Shown here: positions 49,946 through 58,534 of the stretch, in pieces | Numbering within the stretch: position 1 is the first letter of the stretch | Layout of the letters: the number at the start of each line of letters is the position of its first letter | Assembly (NCBI RefSeq): GCF_041435095.1 | Contig: NZ_CP108025.1 | Span: 7,936,001 to 8,000,000 of the forward strand | Length of the DNA: 64,000 nucleotides | Direction of reading: 5' to 3' | From: Kitasatospora sp. NBC_00315 | GTDB taxonomy: Bacteria; Actinomycetota; Actinomycetes; Streptomycetales; Streptomycetaceae | The notes under the pieces: model-generated | What the model was told of the DNA's origin: nothing | What the model saw: only the letters and a program-made list of their open reading frames with translations | Database searches by the model: none | Program-made: the position numbers and the translations under genes

Positions 49946-50785
49946 GTGGTTCCACCGGAGGAGCGCGCCGAGGGCGCCGGCCCGTTCACGACACGGCTCA
50001 CCTGGCGCCTGGCCGAGGGCGGCTCGGCGATCTGGGAGTCGCGCAGGGCCCGTAAGCGCGGGGCGCTGCGGATCCGCACGGAGGCAGGGGCGGAGGGACC
50101 GTCACGCAGCGCGGCCGAGGTGGTGCTGCGTCGCCTGCGGGTCCTCAACGCGGTGGCCGCCGTCGCGTTCACCATCGGCGGCGCGCTGTTCGCGCTGGGC
50201 GCGGCCACCGCCGAGGTCGGGTCGGCTGGAGGGACCGCGATCGCGTCGATCTACTTCGCGGGCGGCCTGTTCTTCAACGCCGGCGGCTACGCCTCACTGC
50301 TCCAGTCGGTCAACGCTCCGCGCCGGTCCCGTGTGACGGACTCGCTGGTCACGGGAGGCTGGCGTTGGTGGAGCTACGAGCCGGGGCGGATCGACTGGCT
50401 GAGCACCTTCGTCCTGTTCGTGGGGACGCTCGTGTTCGGCGTCAACCTGGCGGACTCGTTCCTCACGGGACTCTCGGCCCAGCAGGTGGACCGGTTGATC
50501 TGGGCCCCCGACCTGGTCGGGTGCGTGCTGTTCCTGATCTCCGGTCATCTCGCCCTCGTCGAGGTCTGCCACGGCCGCCCGTGCTGGCGCTCGCGCGGGC
50601 TCGACTGGTGGATCGTCGCGGTCAACCAGCTCGGCTCGGTGCTCTTCCTGGTGTCGGCGCTGGCCGCCTTCACCCGTCCGGAGACCGGCAGTCTGGTCAA
50701 CGTCGGCATCGCCAACTGGGGGACCTTCGCCGGCGCGGTGTGCTTCTCGGCCGGCGGCGTCCTGCAGTGGTTCGAACGGCCTTAG
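49946..50785 (+). CDS. six-helix membrane protein, YrhK-like
   Basis: 279 aa from GTG 49946. A -10-like TAGGCT (49933-49938) ends 7 nt before it, so the mRNA is probably leaderless. The soluble N-terminus of 55 residues is followed by six hydrophobic helices (first VLNAVAAVAFTIGGALFALGA, last WGTFAGAVCFSAGGVLQW). The Phe/Gly-rich pairs recall the YrhK repeat. No transport or enzymatic motif is seen. Function unknown. Confidence 0.62.
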   Translation: MVPPEERAEGAGPFTTRLTWRLAEGGSAIWESRRARKRGALRIRTEAGAEGPSRSAAEVVLRRLRVLNAVAAVAFTIGGALFALGAATAEVGSAGGTAIASIYFAGGLFFNAGGYASLLQSVNAPRRSRVTDSLVTGGWRWWSYEPGRIDWLSTFVLFVGTLVFGVNLADSFLTGLSAQQVDRLIWAPDLVGCVLFLISGHLALVEVCHGRPCWRSRGLDWWIVAVNQLGSVLFLVSALAAFTRPETGSLVNVGIANWGTFAGAVCFSAGGVLQWFERP

Positions 50786-50966
50786 CGCCCGCACGGTCAC
50801 CCGTCGCGCGCGGGCGGTCAGGTGCACCGCGGTCCGTCGCCGCACCGTGGGAGGAGAAGGTGCCCGCCCGCTCTCGCCGGCCGTTGACCGGTCTCGCCGG
50901 AGTCCGATCGAAGCCGCCCGATAGGTTGGGCCTGCTGATCACTGTCGAGGCGCAAGGAGTCATGGC

Positions 50967-51653
50967 ATGGCTGTCGTCCACCGGACAACGATGAACCCCA
51001 CGAAGGTGGAGCTGCTGTCGGTTTGGCTCCCGACCCAGCCCTGGTACCGGGGCGGCGCCCGGGCGGCCACGCTCGCCAAGGCGGGCGGATTCCGTCTCGA
51101 CGATCCCGCGGGGCAGGTGGGGATCGAGTTCATGGTGGCCACGGACATGTCGGCAACCGACCGCGGGGTCAGCTACCTCCTGCCGCTCACCTACCGCGAC
51201 GCGCCGCTCGACGATGCCGGACAAGCCCTCGTCGGTACCTCCGAACACGGGGTGCTCGGCCGGCGGTGGATCTACGACGGCGCCCACGATCCCGTGCTCG
51301 TCGCCCAACTCCTCGCCCTGATGACCGGCGAGGCCGAGCCCCAGGCCCAGAGCGAGAGCGACAGCGCCGACGCCTCGGTCGAGGGACACTTCGCCGGTGC
51401 CGCCCGGGTGGCCATGGCCGGCCTCGTCGCCGTGGCCAACAGCCCGCACGGCACCGACATCCTCATCGGCACCGGGCCCGCCCCCACCGCGGCGCGGTTG
51501 ACCATCCACCTCAACCGCGTCCTGTGCCCCACCCTGGACGAACCGGCCGTACCGGCCCCGCGGCCGCTGGGGCACGTCAGCGCTCCCTGGCTGCTGCCGG
51601 ACGGCACGTCCGCACGCGGCGTGTTCGCCGTCGCCGACAACGCACCCTCCTGA
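50967..51653 (+). CDS. stand-alone maltokinase N-terminal cap-like protein
   Basis: 228 aa from ATG 50967. TSEHGVLGRRWIYDGAHDPVLVAQLLALMTGEAEPQAQ (about 91-129; described by position) is the cap domain found at the N-terminus of actinobacterial maltokinases. The catalytic kinase domain is missing and the rest has no APH motifs. Such solo cap proteins occur in streptomycetes with unknown role. No maltose or trehalose gene is adjacent. Confidence 0.75.
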   Translation: MAVVHRTTMNPTKVELLSVWLPTQPWYRGGARAATLAKAGGFRLDDPAGQVGIEFMVATDMSATDRGVSYLLPLTYRDAPLDDAGQALVGTSEHGVLGRRWIYDGAHDPVLVAQLLALMTGEAEPQAQSESDSADASVEGHFAGAARVAMAGLVAVANSPHGTDILIGTGPAPTAARLTIHLNRVLCPTLDEPAVPAPRPLGHVSAPWLLPDGTSARGVFAVADNAPS

Positions 51654-51803
51654 TCCAGCCGCCCGGACGCCGCTCGGCGCCGACCGGGGAATCCCCCGGC
51701 CGGCCACACCCGGGGGCGTTCCCGCTCGCGGACACCACGGCGAGGATCGCCCGCTCCGGACGGCGAGGTTCGCCGGCTCCGGTTGTTCAGGCCGGCCAGG
51801 TCA

Positions 51804-52175
51804 TCAGGCCAGCCAGGTCTTCAGGACGGCGATGACGTCGGCGGCGGTGGCGCCGGGGCGGCGCAGTTCGGCGGCGAGGGCGCCGACGCGGTCCTGGTCG
51901 AGTTCGGCGGGCACACCACTGGCCTGGAGGTAGCCGTGGGCGACGGCGACCGCGACGCGCAGGTTGGAGCGCTCCAGCCACGGCAGTCGGCCCAGGGTGT
52001 GGACGAGCGCGGCGGCCCGGGCCAGCGGGCCGTCGTAGACGTCCCGGCCGGCGACGACCGCGCGGTGGCGCTCGACGGCGGCGATCGCCACCCCGTAGTC
52101 CACCGGGGCCGGGTCGCCCTGGCCCGCCCGCTCGGCCACATCCAGGATCCAGGCCAGATCCACGTGCAGGATCAC
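51804..52175 (-). CDS. Fic/Doc-like toxin of a type II toxin-antitoxin pair
   Basis: 123 aa from GTG 52175, overlapping the antitoxin stop (GTGA). The helical order follows short Doc-like Fic proteins (DYGVAIAAVERHRAVVAGRD; AAALVHTLGRLPWLERSNLRVAVAVAHGYL). At the Fic motif HPFxxGNxR the sequence is LPWLERSNLR: histidine is leucine and glycine is serine, while the asparagine and arginine remain. Catalytic competence is therefore doubtful. Related actinobacterial genes are annotated as fic family toxin. The partner is the RHH protein just upstream. Confidence 0.7.
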   Translation of the reverse strand: MILHVDLAWILDVAERAGQGDPAPVDYGVAIAAVERHRAVVAGRDVYDGPLARAAALVHTLGRLPWLERSNLRVAVAVAHGYLQASGVPAELDQDRVGALAAELRRPGATAADVIAVLKTWLA

Positions 52176-52384
52176 GCCGCGTCCTCGATCGCGTCCAGCA
52201 GGTCACCGTACACGTCCAGCACCTGCTGGGCGCCGGCCAGGAAGTCGGCTCTGACCTTGGCGTTGTCGTCGCGGATCAGTTGCGCGACATAGTCGTTGAC
52301 CGGCACGCGGCGGGTCTCGGCCGCGTGCTTGGCCATCTCGGCGACGTTCTCGTCCATCCGCAGGTTCACCTGTGTCTTCGCCAC
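52172..52384 (-). CDS. ribbon-helix-helix antitoxin
   Basis: 70 aa from GTG 52384. AKTQVNLRMDENVAEMAKHAAETRRVPVNDYVAQLI is an RHH DNA-binding fold with a short N-terminal strand. The acidic C-terminus (VYGDLLDAIEDAA) would bind the toxin. It overlaps the toxin start by GTGA. The -10-like TAGCTT on the minus strand lies 7 nt before the GTG (leaderless), and the inverted repeat at 52394-52409 overlaps it, as expected for autorepression. Confidence 0.78.
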   Translation of the reverse strand: MAKTQVNLRMDENVAEMAKHAAETRRVPVNDYVAQLIRDDNAKVRADFLAGAQQVLDVYGDLLDAIEDAA

Positions 52385-52393
52385 AGGATCGAA

Positions 52394-52409
52394 GCTACCA
52401 CCTGATAGC
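52394..52409 (-). promoter_or_regulatory. autoregulatory operator of the toxin-antitoxin pair
   Basis: GCTACCACCTGATAGC has GCTA/TAGC arms with one mismatch and covers the -10 region of the antitoxin promoter. Confidence 0.6.
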
Positions 52410-52449
52410 ACCCCGGGGGAGTCCGGGCGGGCGGCGATGTCGTTCGCCG

Positions 52450-52513
52450 CTCGCCCGCTCGCCCGCTCGCCCGCTCGCCCGCTCGCCCGCTCGCCCGCCT
52501 GCCCGCTCGCCCG
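52450..52513. repeat. 8-bp tandem repeat, about eight copies
   Basis: GCTCGCCC repeats in tandem from 52450, with one variant unit near 52497. It lies just upstream of the toxin-antitoxin promoter. Because 8 is not a multiple of three and the tract is non-coding, copy number can drift. Confidence 0.9.
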
Positions 52514-52623
52514 GGCGGGCCCGTCCGCGACTCCCGGACCGACGCGCGCGGAGTGCCCTCGGTGCCGGTCGACCGGCACCCGGTCGGCGGTGTGCCCCCC
52601 GGTGCCGGTCGGCCGTCATTCGG

Positions 52624-54633
52624 TCAGGGGATCGCCCAGTGCTGGTTGGACCCGATGTTGCAGGTCCACAGGTCGAGCCTGGTGCCGTTCGTGGCGGTGT
52701 AGTTGGGGTCGTCGAGGCACTTGCCGGAGGCCGGGTTCACCAGGGTGCCGTTGATGACGGTCCACTGCTGGTTGCCGCCGCCGTGGCACGTCCACAGCTG
52801 CACCAGGGCGCCGTCGGTCGTGGCGGCGCCGTTGACGTCGAGGCACGACCCGTTGGCCCGGACGGTCCCGTCCGACTGCCTGGTCCAGTTCTGGGCGGCG
52901 GTGTTGTTGCAGTCCCACAACTGGACGGCCGTGCCGTCGGCGGAGGCGTTGCCGTTGAGGTCGACGCACTTGCCGCTGTTCACGGCGGACAGGATGGTCC
53001 CGGTGCCCTGGACGGACTGGCCGCCGGTCAGGGTGATGTCCACGGTGTGCGTCCCGGTCAGGGTGGCGGGTATCGAGGTGCCGGCGGTGGCCGCGCCGTC
53101 GAGCTTGAAGGCGGTGACGGTGTTGCCGGACCCGTGCAGCGAGATGTTGAGCTTCGCGCCCCGGTAGGCGACGCCGGACAGGGTGGCGTCCCCCCAGCCT
53201 GCGGGCAGGGTCGGCTGGAAGGTGATGCCGCCGGAGGTGAACGTCATCCCGAACAGCCCGTCGTGGATCATCCGCAGGTAGGCGGTGGCGGACCAGGTCT
53301 GGTCCGGGGCGGCGCCCCAGTGGCCGCCGGTCTGCCAGCCGCCGTCCACCACGCCGGTCTGGGCGTTGTAGATCTCGGCGAACTGGTTGCTGGAGACGGC
53401 GAGTCCGGCCAGGGTCTGGACCTCGTTGGCGAAACGGGCCTGGTTGCCGGTGCGCGCGGCCGCGTCGGCCCAGTACCCCTGGATCATCGGCCAGACCACG
53501 TTGTTGTGGCGACCGGGCTTGGCGTCGCTGTAGCGGGGGTAGTTCGGGTAGGTGTCGGCGATGCCGTACGGCTGGATATGGGCGTTCTGCATGATCGACT
53601 GAGCCTGGCTGCTGCCGGCGATGCCGAACAGGACGGCGAACGAGAGGCCGGTGCCCTCCTCGGTCTGGTCCAGTTGGCCGGCCATGCTGTCGTTGCCGTG
53701 GACGAAGTAGCCGTACAGGCCCTTGCCCGGGATCCAGAAGTACTGGTTGATCTTGTTCTTCAGTGCGTCGGCCGCCGAGTTCAGCGTGGAGACCTCACCC
53801 GAGGGCTTACCGAGCGCAGCGGCCATCTGGGCCGCGCTGCGGTAGGCGGAGTAGTACAGCTCGTTGGTGCTCAGCGTCATCATCGTGCTGGTCGCTGAGT
53901 AGTCGCCGACGAAGCCGCCGTGGCTCTCGGTGCTGTCCGCCGGCGGGGCGGGGTAGCCGGCGATGCCGTCGTTGAAGAAGGACGGCCCCTGGAACAGCCC
54001 GTACGTCGCGTTGTAGGCCTGCCCCTTCCGCGAGTTGAGAGTGTTCGTCGCGACCTGGTAGGCGTTGGTCAGGAAGCTCTGGTCGCCGGTGACCAGGTAG
54101 TGGTTCCAGGCCCCGGTCATCCAGACGACCTGGTCCCACAGCTGGTTGTCCTGTTGGACGATCAGCTGCCCGTTCGACTGCTTGACCACGGCCGACCAGA
54201 GTGTGTTCGCGGCCGCCTTCGGCTCCACCAGGCTGGCCGCGTTCCACGAGTTGACGGCCGCGTCCCTGGTCCACGGCTGGTTGTAGCCGCCGCCCGCGCG
54301 GATGAACGTCTGCGGTGAACCGGTCATCAGGCCGGAGGAGTTGTACACCGCGGGGTCGTAGGTGACCGTGTTCGTGTCGAGCAGGTTGGCCAGGGCCTTG
54401 GTGTACGCCGCGCCGAGCTTCGCCTGGGTGGTGGAGTTGGCGAAGCTCAGGGCCGGCCGGTCCGCGCCGGCGGCCACCGCCGAACCGGTCGAGGGCAGCA
54501 CACCGGACATGGCGGCGGCGGCCAGCGCCAGGGCGCTCAGCGCGGCCGTCCGCCTGGGTCGCCGCGCCCGGGCGACGGATGGTTCGGCGTCGCCGCCTCC
54601 CCGACCGCGTAGTGCGCGCCTGATGTCGATCAT
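52624..54633 (-). CDS. secreted (alpha/alpha)6 glycosidase with C-terminal ricin-type lectin
   Basis: 669 aa. Signal peptide cleaved near AVA-AG (about residue 55). Residues 60-540 form an (alpha/alpha)6-barrel hydrolase of the glucoamylase/debranching-enzyme type: GGYNQPWTRDAAVNSWNAASL near the start, YYSAYRSAAQMAAALG in the middle and GGHWGAAPDQTWSATAYLRMI near the end. Residues 545-669 are a ricin B lectin (GKCVDLNGNASADGTAVQLWDCN). The exact GH family and substrate are not certain; an alpha-glucan or plant glycan is likely. A LacI-type operator lies upstream. Confidence 0.82.
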   Translation of the reverse strand: MIDIRRALRGRGGGDAEPSVARARRPRRTAALSALALAAAAMSGVLPSTGSAVAAGADRPALSFANSTTQAKLGAAYTKALANLLDTNTVTYDPAVYNSSGLMTGSPQTFIRAGGGYNQPWTRDAAVNSWNAASLVEPKAAANTLWSAVVKQSNGQLIVQQDNQLWDQVVWMTGAWNHYLVTGDQSFLTNAYQVATNTLNSRKGQAYNATYGLFQGPSFFNDGIAGYPAPPADSTESHGGFVGDYSATSTMMTLSTNELYYSAYRSAAQMAAALGKPSGEVSTLNSAADALKNKINQYFWIPGKGLYGYFVHGNDSMAGQLDQTEEGTGLSFAVLFGIAGSSQAQSIMQNAHIQPYGIADTYPNYPRYSDAKPGRHNNVVWPMIQGYWADAAARTGNQARFANEVQTLAGLAVSSNQFAEIYNAQTGVVDGGWQTGGHWGAAPDQTWSATAYLRMIHDGLFGMTFTSGGITFQPTLPAGWGDATLSGVAYRGAKLNISLHGSGNTVTAFKLDGAATAGTSIPATLTGTHTVDITLTGGQSVQGTGTILSAVNSGKCVDLNGNASADGTAVQLWDCNNTAAQNWTRQSDGTVRANGSCLDVNGAATTDGALVQLWTCHGGGNQQWTVINGTLVNPASGKCLDDPNYTATNGTRLDLWTCNIGSNQHWAIP

Positions 54634-54915
54634 CGCCTGCCTCCAAGGGGGTTGGTCACGTGTGCCCCGGGCGCGGTCCGCCGGGAGCGGTTCGGTGCTC
54701 CCTCCCGGCCCGCCCGGCCCGGGAGGACAGCAGCGTCCACTGCCGGTCGGTGCCGTCGCCGCGGTCCACGGGTGCAGCGGCGTGCCGCCGGCGCCTCGGC
54801 CGTCGGCGGCGTCCGGGCACCTGCCGGATCGCGTTCGTCGTTGCGGCTCCCGAACTGAACGGACGGGCTGTCACCGAACCGGTGGGGGCTCGCACGGGGT
54901 AAGCAAAGATGAGCT

Positions 54916-54931
54916 TGGCAACGTTGTCAAC
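54916..54931 (-). promoter_or_regulatory. LacI-type operator upstream of glycosidase
   Basis: TTGGCAACGTTGTCAA is palindromic apart from one pair and matches the CAACGTTG-centred operators of streptomycete LacI/CebR-type regulators. It lies about 280 bp before the glycosidase ATG, so the promoter and a long leader are probably downstream of it. Confidence 0.75.
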
Positions 54932-55339
54932 GGAACGGACCGAATCGGCCGTCGGACTTCAGGACTTGTTACCTCGGACCGCTTCCCGAATCACCGTCGG
55001 CGACGTCCGGCCCGGATGATGAGGGCGAACAGGGTTGCTCGCAGCGGGGGTTGAGCACGGCCTCTGACCCCGTGCGGCGATGTCGTGAAGCCCGAACCAC
55101 CCCGAACCCGCTGAAAACGAGACCCTGCGGCCTTCGCCATCTTCAGATCCCGACCGCGGCGCCGATTCCGATTCCGATCCGGTCCGCGATCCGGTCGCGG
55201 CCCGGCGCCCGGCAGTGCCCGCGGCCGGGGCCGCCGGGTCAGGTGCGGCGCCCGGCCGTGCATGCCTCACCCCGGCGCATCGGTGGCCTGTTGCGACGGC
55301 GTGAAGACTCGGTGTGCGGGGTTGCGTGAACCCTATAAG

Positions 55340-55358
55340 CCAGGCAAGCCTTACCTGA
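55340..55358 (+). promoter_or_regulatory. iron-box-like element before DoxX gene
   Basis: CCAGGCAAGCCTTACCTGA matches the actinobacterial IdeR/DmdR consensus TTAGGTTAGGCTCACCTAA at 12 of 19 positions, including AGG and ACCT arms. It is 29 bp before the DoxX start codon. Confidence 0.4.
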
Positions 55359-55386
55359 CTGTCCGTGGCCCGTCAGGAGCGCGTCA

Positions 55387-55845
55387 ATGCCACTCGTTCC
55401 CAGCGAAGCGGTCGCGACCGCACGGCCGTACGTCCTGGGCGCCTTCCGGGTCGTCATCGGCCTGCTGTTCGTATGCCACGGAGCCGCCTCACTGTTCGGC
55501 GTCCTCGGCGGAGCGAACGGCGGGGGCACCGTGGCCACACTGAGCTGGCCCGGCTGGTACGCCGCGGCCGTCCAACTGGTCGCCGGCGGACTGGTCCTGG
55601 TCGGACTGGGCACCAGGACGGCCGCGCTGCCGGCCTCCGGCTCGATGGCCTACGCGTACTTCTCGGTCCACCAGGAGCACGCCCTGTGGCCGCTGCAGAA
55701 CGGCGGCGAGGCGTCGGTCCTGTACTGCTGGACCTTCCTGCTGATCGCGGTCACCGGCCCCGGCGGCCTGGCCCTGGACGGTCTGCGGGCCCGCCGCGGC
55801 CGGCCCGCGCCCGCCGGTGCCGAGCAACCGTCCGCCGCACTCTGA
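55387..55845 (+). CDS. DoxX family membrane protein
   Basis: 152 aa from ATG 55387 with AGGAG upstream. Four helices: VLGAFRVVIGLLFVCHGAASLFG (with the conserved R and HG of DoxX), WYAAAVQLVAGGLVLVGLG, ALPASGSMAYAYFSVH and VLYCWTFLLIAVTG. Actinobacterial DoxX proteins partner with thiosulfate sulfurtransferase or superoxide dismutase in redox stress. Such partners are not adjacent here. A possible iron box stands upstream. Confidence 0.85.
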   Translation: MPLVPSEAVATARPYVLGAFRVVIGLLFVCHGAASLFGVLGGANGGGTVATLSWPGWYAAAVQLVAGGLVLVGLGTRTAALPASGSMAYAYFSVHQEHALWPLQNGGEASVLYCWTFLLIAVTGPGGLALDGLRARRGRPAPAGAEQPSAAL

Positions 55846-56234
55846 GCACGCCCGGCGGCAGGCCCGGCGCTACGTGGGGGGCCGTCCTCCGTCAGGGGCC
55901 CGCTCCCACCCCGCGCGCGGAACCCGGCAGCCCCCCGGGCCGCCCCAGCAGCTGCCGGTGCCAGGGCAGTTCGCGCCACCCGGTGGGGGAGCCGACAGGG
56001 CGCCGTGGCCGCCGGGCCCGCCTGATCGTCGACGCCGGCCGGCCCGGGCGCGGACCGCCGCCCGGCGGCTGCGCCGCTTCGCCCCGGAGGGGACGGGGCC
56101 GCCCGGCGCGGTGCTCACCGTTCTCCTCATCCGCGGCCCTTTCCCCGGGTCGCCCCCGGGGGCTCCGACGCCGGAGCCCGCCGGTTGTGGGGCGACCGGG
56201 GAAGGGCCGGGCCCGCACCCTCCGGGGGTGGCGA
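55846..56234. other. 389-bp convergent spacer
   Basis: No gene seen. Contains the nested hairpin at 56141-56203. Confidence 0.6.
56141..56203. terminator. nested hairpin terminator
   Basis: Outer arms TTCCCCGGGTCGCCCC (56141-56156) and GGGGCGACCGGGGAA (56189-56203) pair with one bulge. An inner stem GGGCTCCG/CGGAGCCC (56160-56167, 56172-56179) lies within. It follows the CMD gene on the minus strand. Confidence 0.65.
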
Positions 56235-56561
56235 CTACGCGGCGCCCCCGGCCTCCGCCGCGGCGACCGCGATGGTGATGCCCAGTGCCTCGGTGAGGTG
56301 GCCGGCCGCCGACATCACGCGGGCGGTCCCCACGATCGGTGCGACGGCGACCAGGAGGTCCTGGAGCTGCTCGCCGGTCACGCCCGACTGCATGGCCGGG
56401 TCGAGGTGGGCGAGGTAGGAGATCGTGGGTGCGTCCATGGCGACGAGCGCGGCGATCCTGGTGAGGATCATCATGTCCGGCGCCATGCCACATCGTTCGA
56501 CCGAGTCGATCGTCATGGCGGCGAGGGTGTCGAGTACCGGGGTTTCGGACGTCGTTGTCAT
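56235..56561 (-). CDS. carboxymuconolactone decarboxylase-like (AhpD fold) protein
   Basis: 108 aa, fully helical. DMMILTRIAALVAMDAPTISYLAHLD and GVTGEQLQDLLVAVAPIVGTARVMSAAGHLTEALG follow the CMD/AhpD fold. The CxxC peroxidase pair of AhpD is absent, and so is the usual catalytic histidine context of true decarboxylases, so the activity is unknown. It is monocistronic; a tract of CGACCGGAG-type repeats lies upstream. Confidence 0.75.
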   Translation of the reverse strand: MTTTSETPVLDTLAAMTIDSVERCGMAPDMMILTRIAALVAMDAPTISYLAHLDPAMQSGVTGEQLQDLLVAVAPIVGTARVMSAAGHLTEALGITIAVAAAEAGGAA

Positions 56562-57043
56562 GATCGGCTGTCCTCCGAGTGAGGTGCGAACGACCGGCCG
56601 GGCGAGGCGAAGTCCGTTGGACGCCCGGGCCGCTTGCCTCCGAGACTAGGGTCCCGGTCCTGTTCCCGCATCGCGTGACGGCGGCGGCCCGGAGCCCGCC
56701 CCGAGCCTGACCGGAGCCCGCCCCGAGCCTGACCGGAGGCCCGACCGGAGCCTGACCGGAGGCCCGACCGGAGCCCGCCCCGAGGCCGACCGGAGCCCGC
56801 CCCGAGCCCGGACGCCGTCACCCCGGCGCCGGGCCTGCGAAACTGACGTCACCGAGGTCGGCCACCGCGCGATCCTTCGGCCACCGCGCGATCCGCAGCC
56901 GCCGGGCGGGTTCTCACGGCGGCGGTGAGGCGGCGCCCGGTGCGCTCGGATGGCCCAATCGGGTGTGCGACGGGTAGCGGTCTGTGATGAGCATGGGCTC
57001 GTGGCGTCCTCGTTCTGAGTCGCCTTCAGCGAGGAGGGACCAG
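56562..57043. other. 482-bp divergent spacer with degenerate repeats
   Basis: Contains a long imperfect tandem repeat (about 56690-56815) of GACCGGAGCCCGCCCCGAGC-like units. The permease promoter must lie near 56950-57040 but shows no clear boxes. Confidence 0.55.
56690..56815. repeat. imperfect tandem repeats
   Basis: Units built from GACCGGAG, CCCGCCCCGAG and CCTGACCGGAGG alternate about nine times. Copies are diverged, unlike the perfect duplications elsewhere in the window. Confidence 0.75.
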
Positions 57044-58534
57044 ATGAGTGCTGGAGATCTGCCGGCGGACGATGCCGGACGCCAGGGGAGAGCGAAGGCG
57101 GCGAGCGCGGTCCGCGCGGTGGCGGGGCCCCAGAAGATCAGCTGGTTGACGCTGGCGTTCATGACGACCAGCTCCGTGGCGAGCCTGCGGGCGTCGCCGA
57201 CGATGGCCGTGTACGGCCTGGCCTGCGTCTTCCTCTACCTGGTGCCCGCCGTGGTGTTCCTGCTGCCCACCGCGCTGGTGTCGGCGGAGCTGGCCTCCGG
57301 ATGGAGCGGCGGCGTCTACAACTGGGTCGCGCAGGGTCTGTCGAAGCCGGCGGCCTTCCTGGCCGTCTGGTGCCAGTTCGCCATGACGATCTTCTACTAC
57401 CCCAGTCTGCTGGCCTTCGTGGCCAGCACGATCTCCTACGTGATCAACCCGGAGCTGGCCAGTAACGGCGTCTACACCGCGATCGTCATCGTGGTCCTCT
57501 ACTGGACCGGCGTGTGGGTGTCCTCGCGCGGCACGAACGCCGTCGCGGGGCTGGCCTCCGGCGGGCTGATCATCGGAACGCTGATCCCCGGCGTGCTGCT
57601 GGTCCTCCTCGGGTTCGTCTTCCTCGGCCAGGGCAACGCATCCGCCGCCCCGATGAACTCCTCGCACATCTTCCCCGAGTGGACCGGCATCGCGAGCCTG
57701 GTGCTGATCGTGAACAACTTCCTGAGCTACTCCGGCATGGAGATGAACGCGGTTCACGTCAACAAGCTGCGCAACCCCGCCAAGGAGTTCCCGAGGTCGA
57801 TGTTCCTGGCCATGGGCATGGTGCTGCTGATCTTCATCCTGCCGGCCCTGGCCATCAGCTGGGTCATCCCGGCGGACCAACTCAGCCTCACGGCGGGCGT
57901 CATGCAGGCCTTCGACGCCTTCTTCCAGTACTTCCACATCGGCTGGCTCGTCCCGATCGTCGCGTTCGCGCTGTGCGCCGCCTCGCTCGGCGGCATGCTC
58001 ACCTGGCTGGCCGGACCCTCCAAGGGCCTGCTGCTGATCTCCCGCCAGGAGGGCTACCTGCCCCCGTACCTGCAGAAGCTCAACAAGCACGGCATCCAGC
58101 AGAACATCCTGGTCACCCAGGGCCTGCTCACCACGGTCATCGCCCTGCTGTACGCGCTGATCCCGAACGTCTCCAGCGTGTACTGGATCTTCTCGGTCAT
58201 CACCACCCAGGTGTACCTGATCATGTACCTGCTGATGTTCCTGGCCGCCATCCAGCTGCGCCGCAAGCAGCCCGACCACCCGCGCGGCTACCGCGCCCCG
58301 CTGCTCACCACGCTGTGCGTGGTCGGCTTCGTCGCCTCGGCCCTGGCCATGGTGATCGGCTTCATCCCCTCCTCGCAGTTCGGCGGCGGGAGCGGCTGGG
58401 CCTACGTCGGTATCGTGGGCGGCGGCCTCGTGCTGCTCGGCGTGATCATCCCGTTCGGCTTCCTGAAGGCGCGCAAACCCAGCTGGCGGCAGCCCGACGC
58501 CGACGCCGCCGCGGTGGACGGAGGGCCGGCATGA
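57044..58534 (+). CDS. APC family permease, glutamate:GABA antiporter (GadC)-like
   Basis: 496 aa from ATG 57044 with GAGGAGGGACC directly upstream (an ATG twenty codons earlier lacks this). Twelve helices; LTLAFMTTSSVASLRASPTMAVYG is helix 1, ELASGWSGGVYNWVAQGLSKP the loop after helix 2, and GLLLISRQEGYLPPYLQKLNKHGIQQN the cytosolic loop typical of the GadC/YjeM branch. The substrate is probably glutamate or a related amino acid. It overlaps the next gene's start, so they form a two-gene operon. Confidence 0.88.
   Translation: MSAGDLPADDAGRQGRAKAASAVRAVAGPQKISWLTLAFMTTSSVASLRASPTMAVYGLACVFLYLVPAVVFLLPTALVSAELASGWSGGVYNWVAQGLSKPAAFLAVWCQFAMTIFYYPSLLAFVASTISYVINPELASNGVYTAIVIVVLYWTGVWVSSRGTNAVAGLASGGLIIGTLIPGVLLVLLGFVFLGQGNASAAPMNSSHIFPEWTGIASLVLIVNNFLSYSGMEMNAVHVNKLRNPAKEFPRSMFLAMGMVLLIFILPALAISWVIPADQLSLTAGVMQAFDAFFQYFHIGWLVPIVAFALCAASLGGMLTWLAGPSKGLLLISRQEGYLPPYLQKLNKHGIQQNILVTQGLLTTVIALLYALIPNVSSVYWIFSVITTQVYLIMYLLMFLAAIQLRRKQPDHPRGYRAPLLTTLCVVGFVASALAMVIGFIPSSQFGGGSGWAYVGIVGGGLVLLGVIIPFGFLKARKPSWRQPDADAAAVDGGPA

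Larger units (their letters stand above)
54634..55386. other. 753-bp divergent spacer
   Basis: No gene supported. It holds the LacI-type operator (54916-54931), an iron-box-like element (55340-55358) and GATTCCGATTCC/GATCCGGTC-type short repeats (55165-55200). Frames across it are arginine-rich shadows. Confidence 0.65.
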
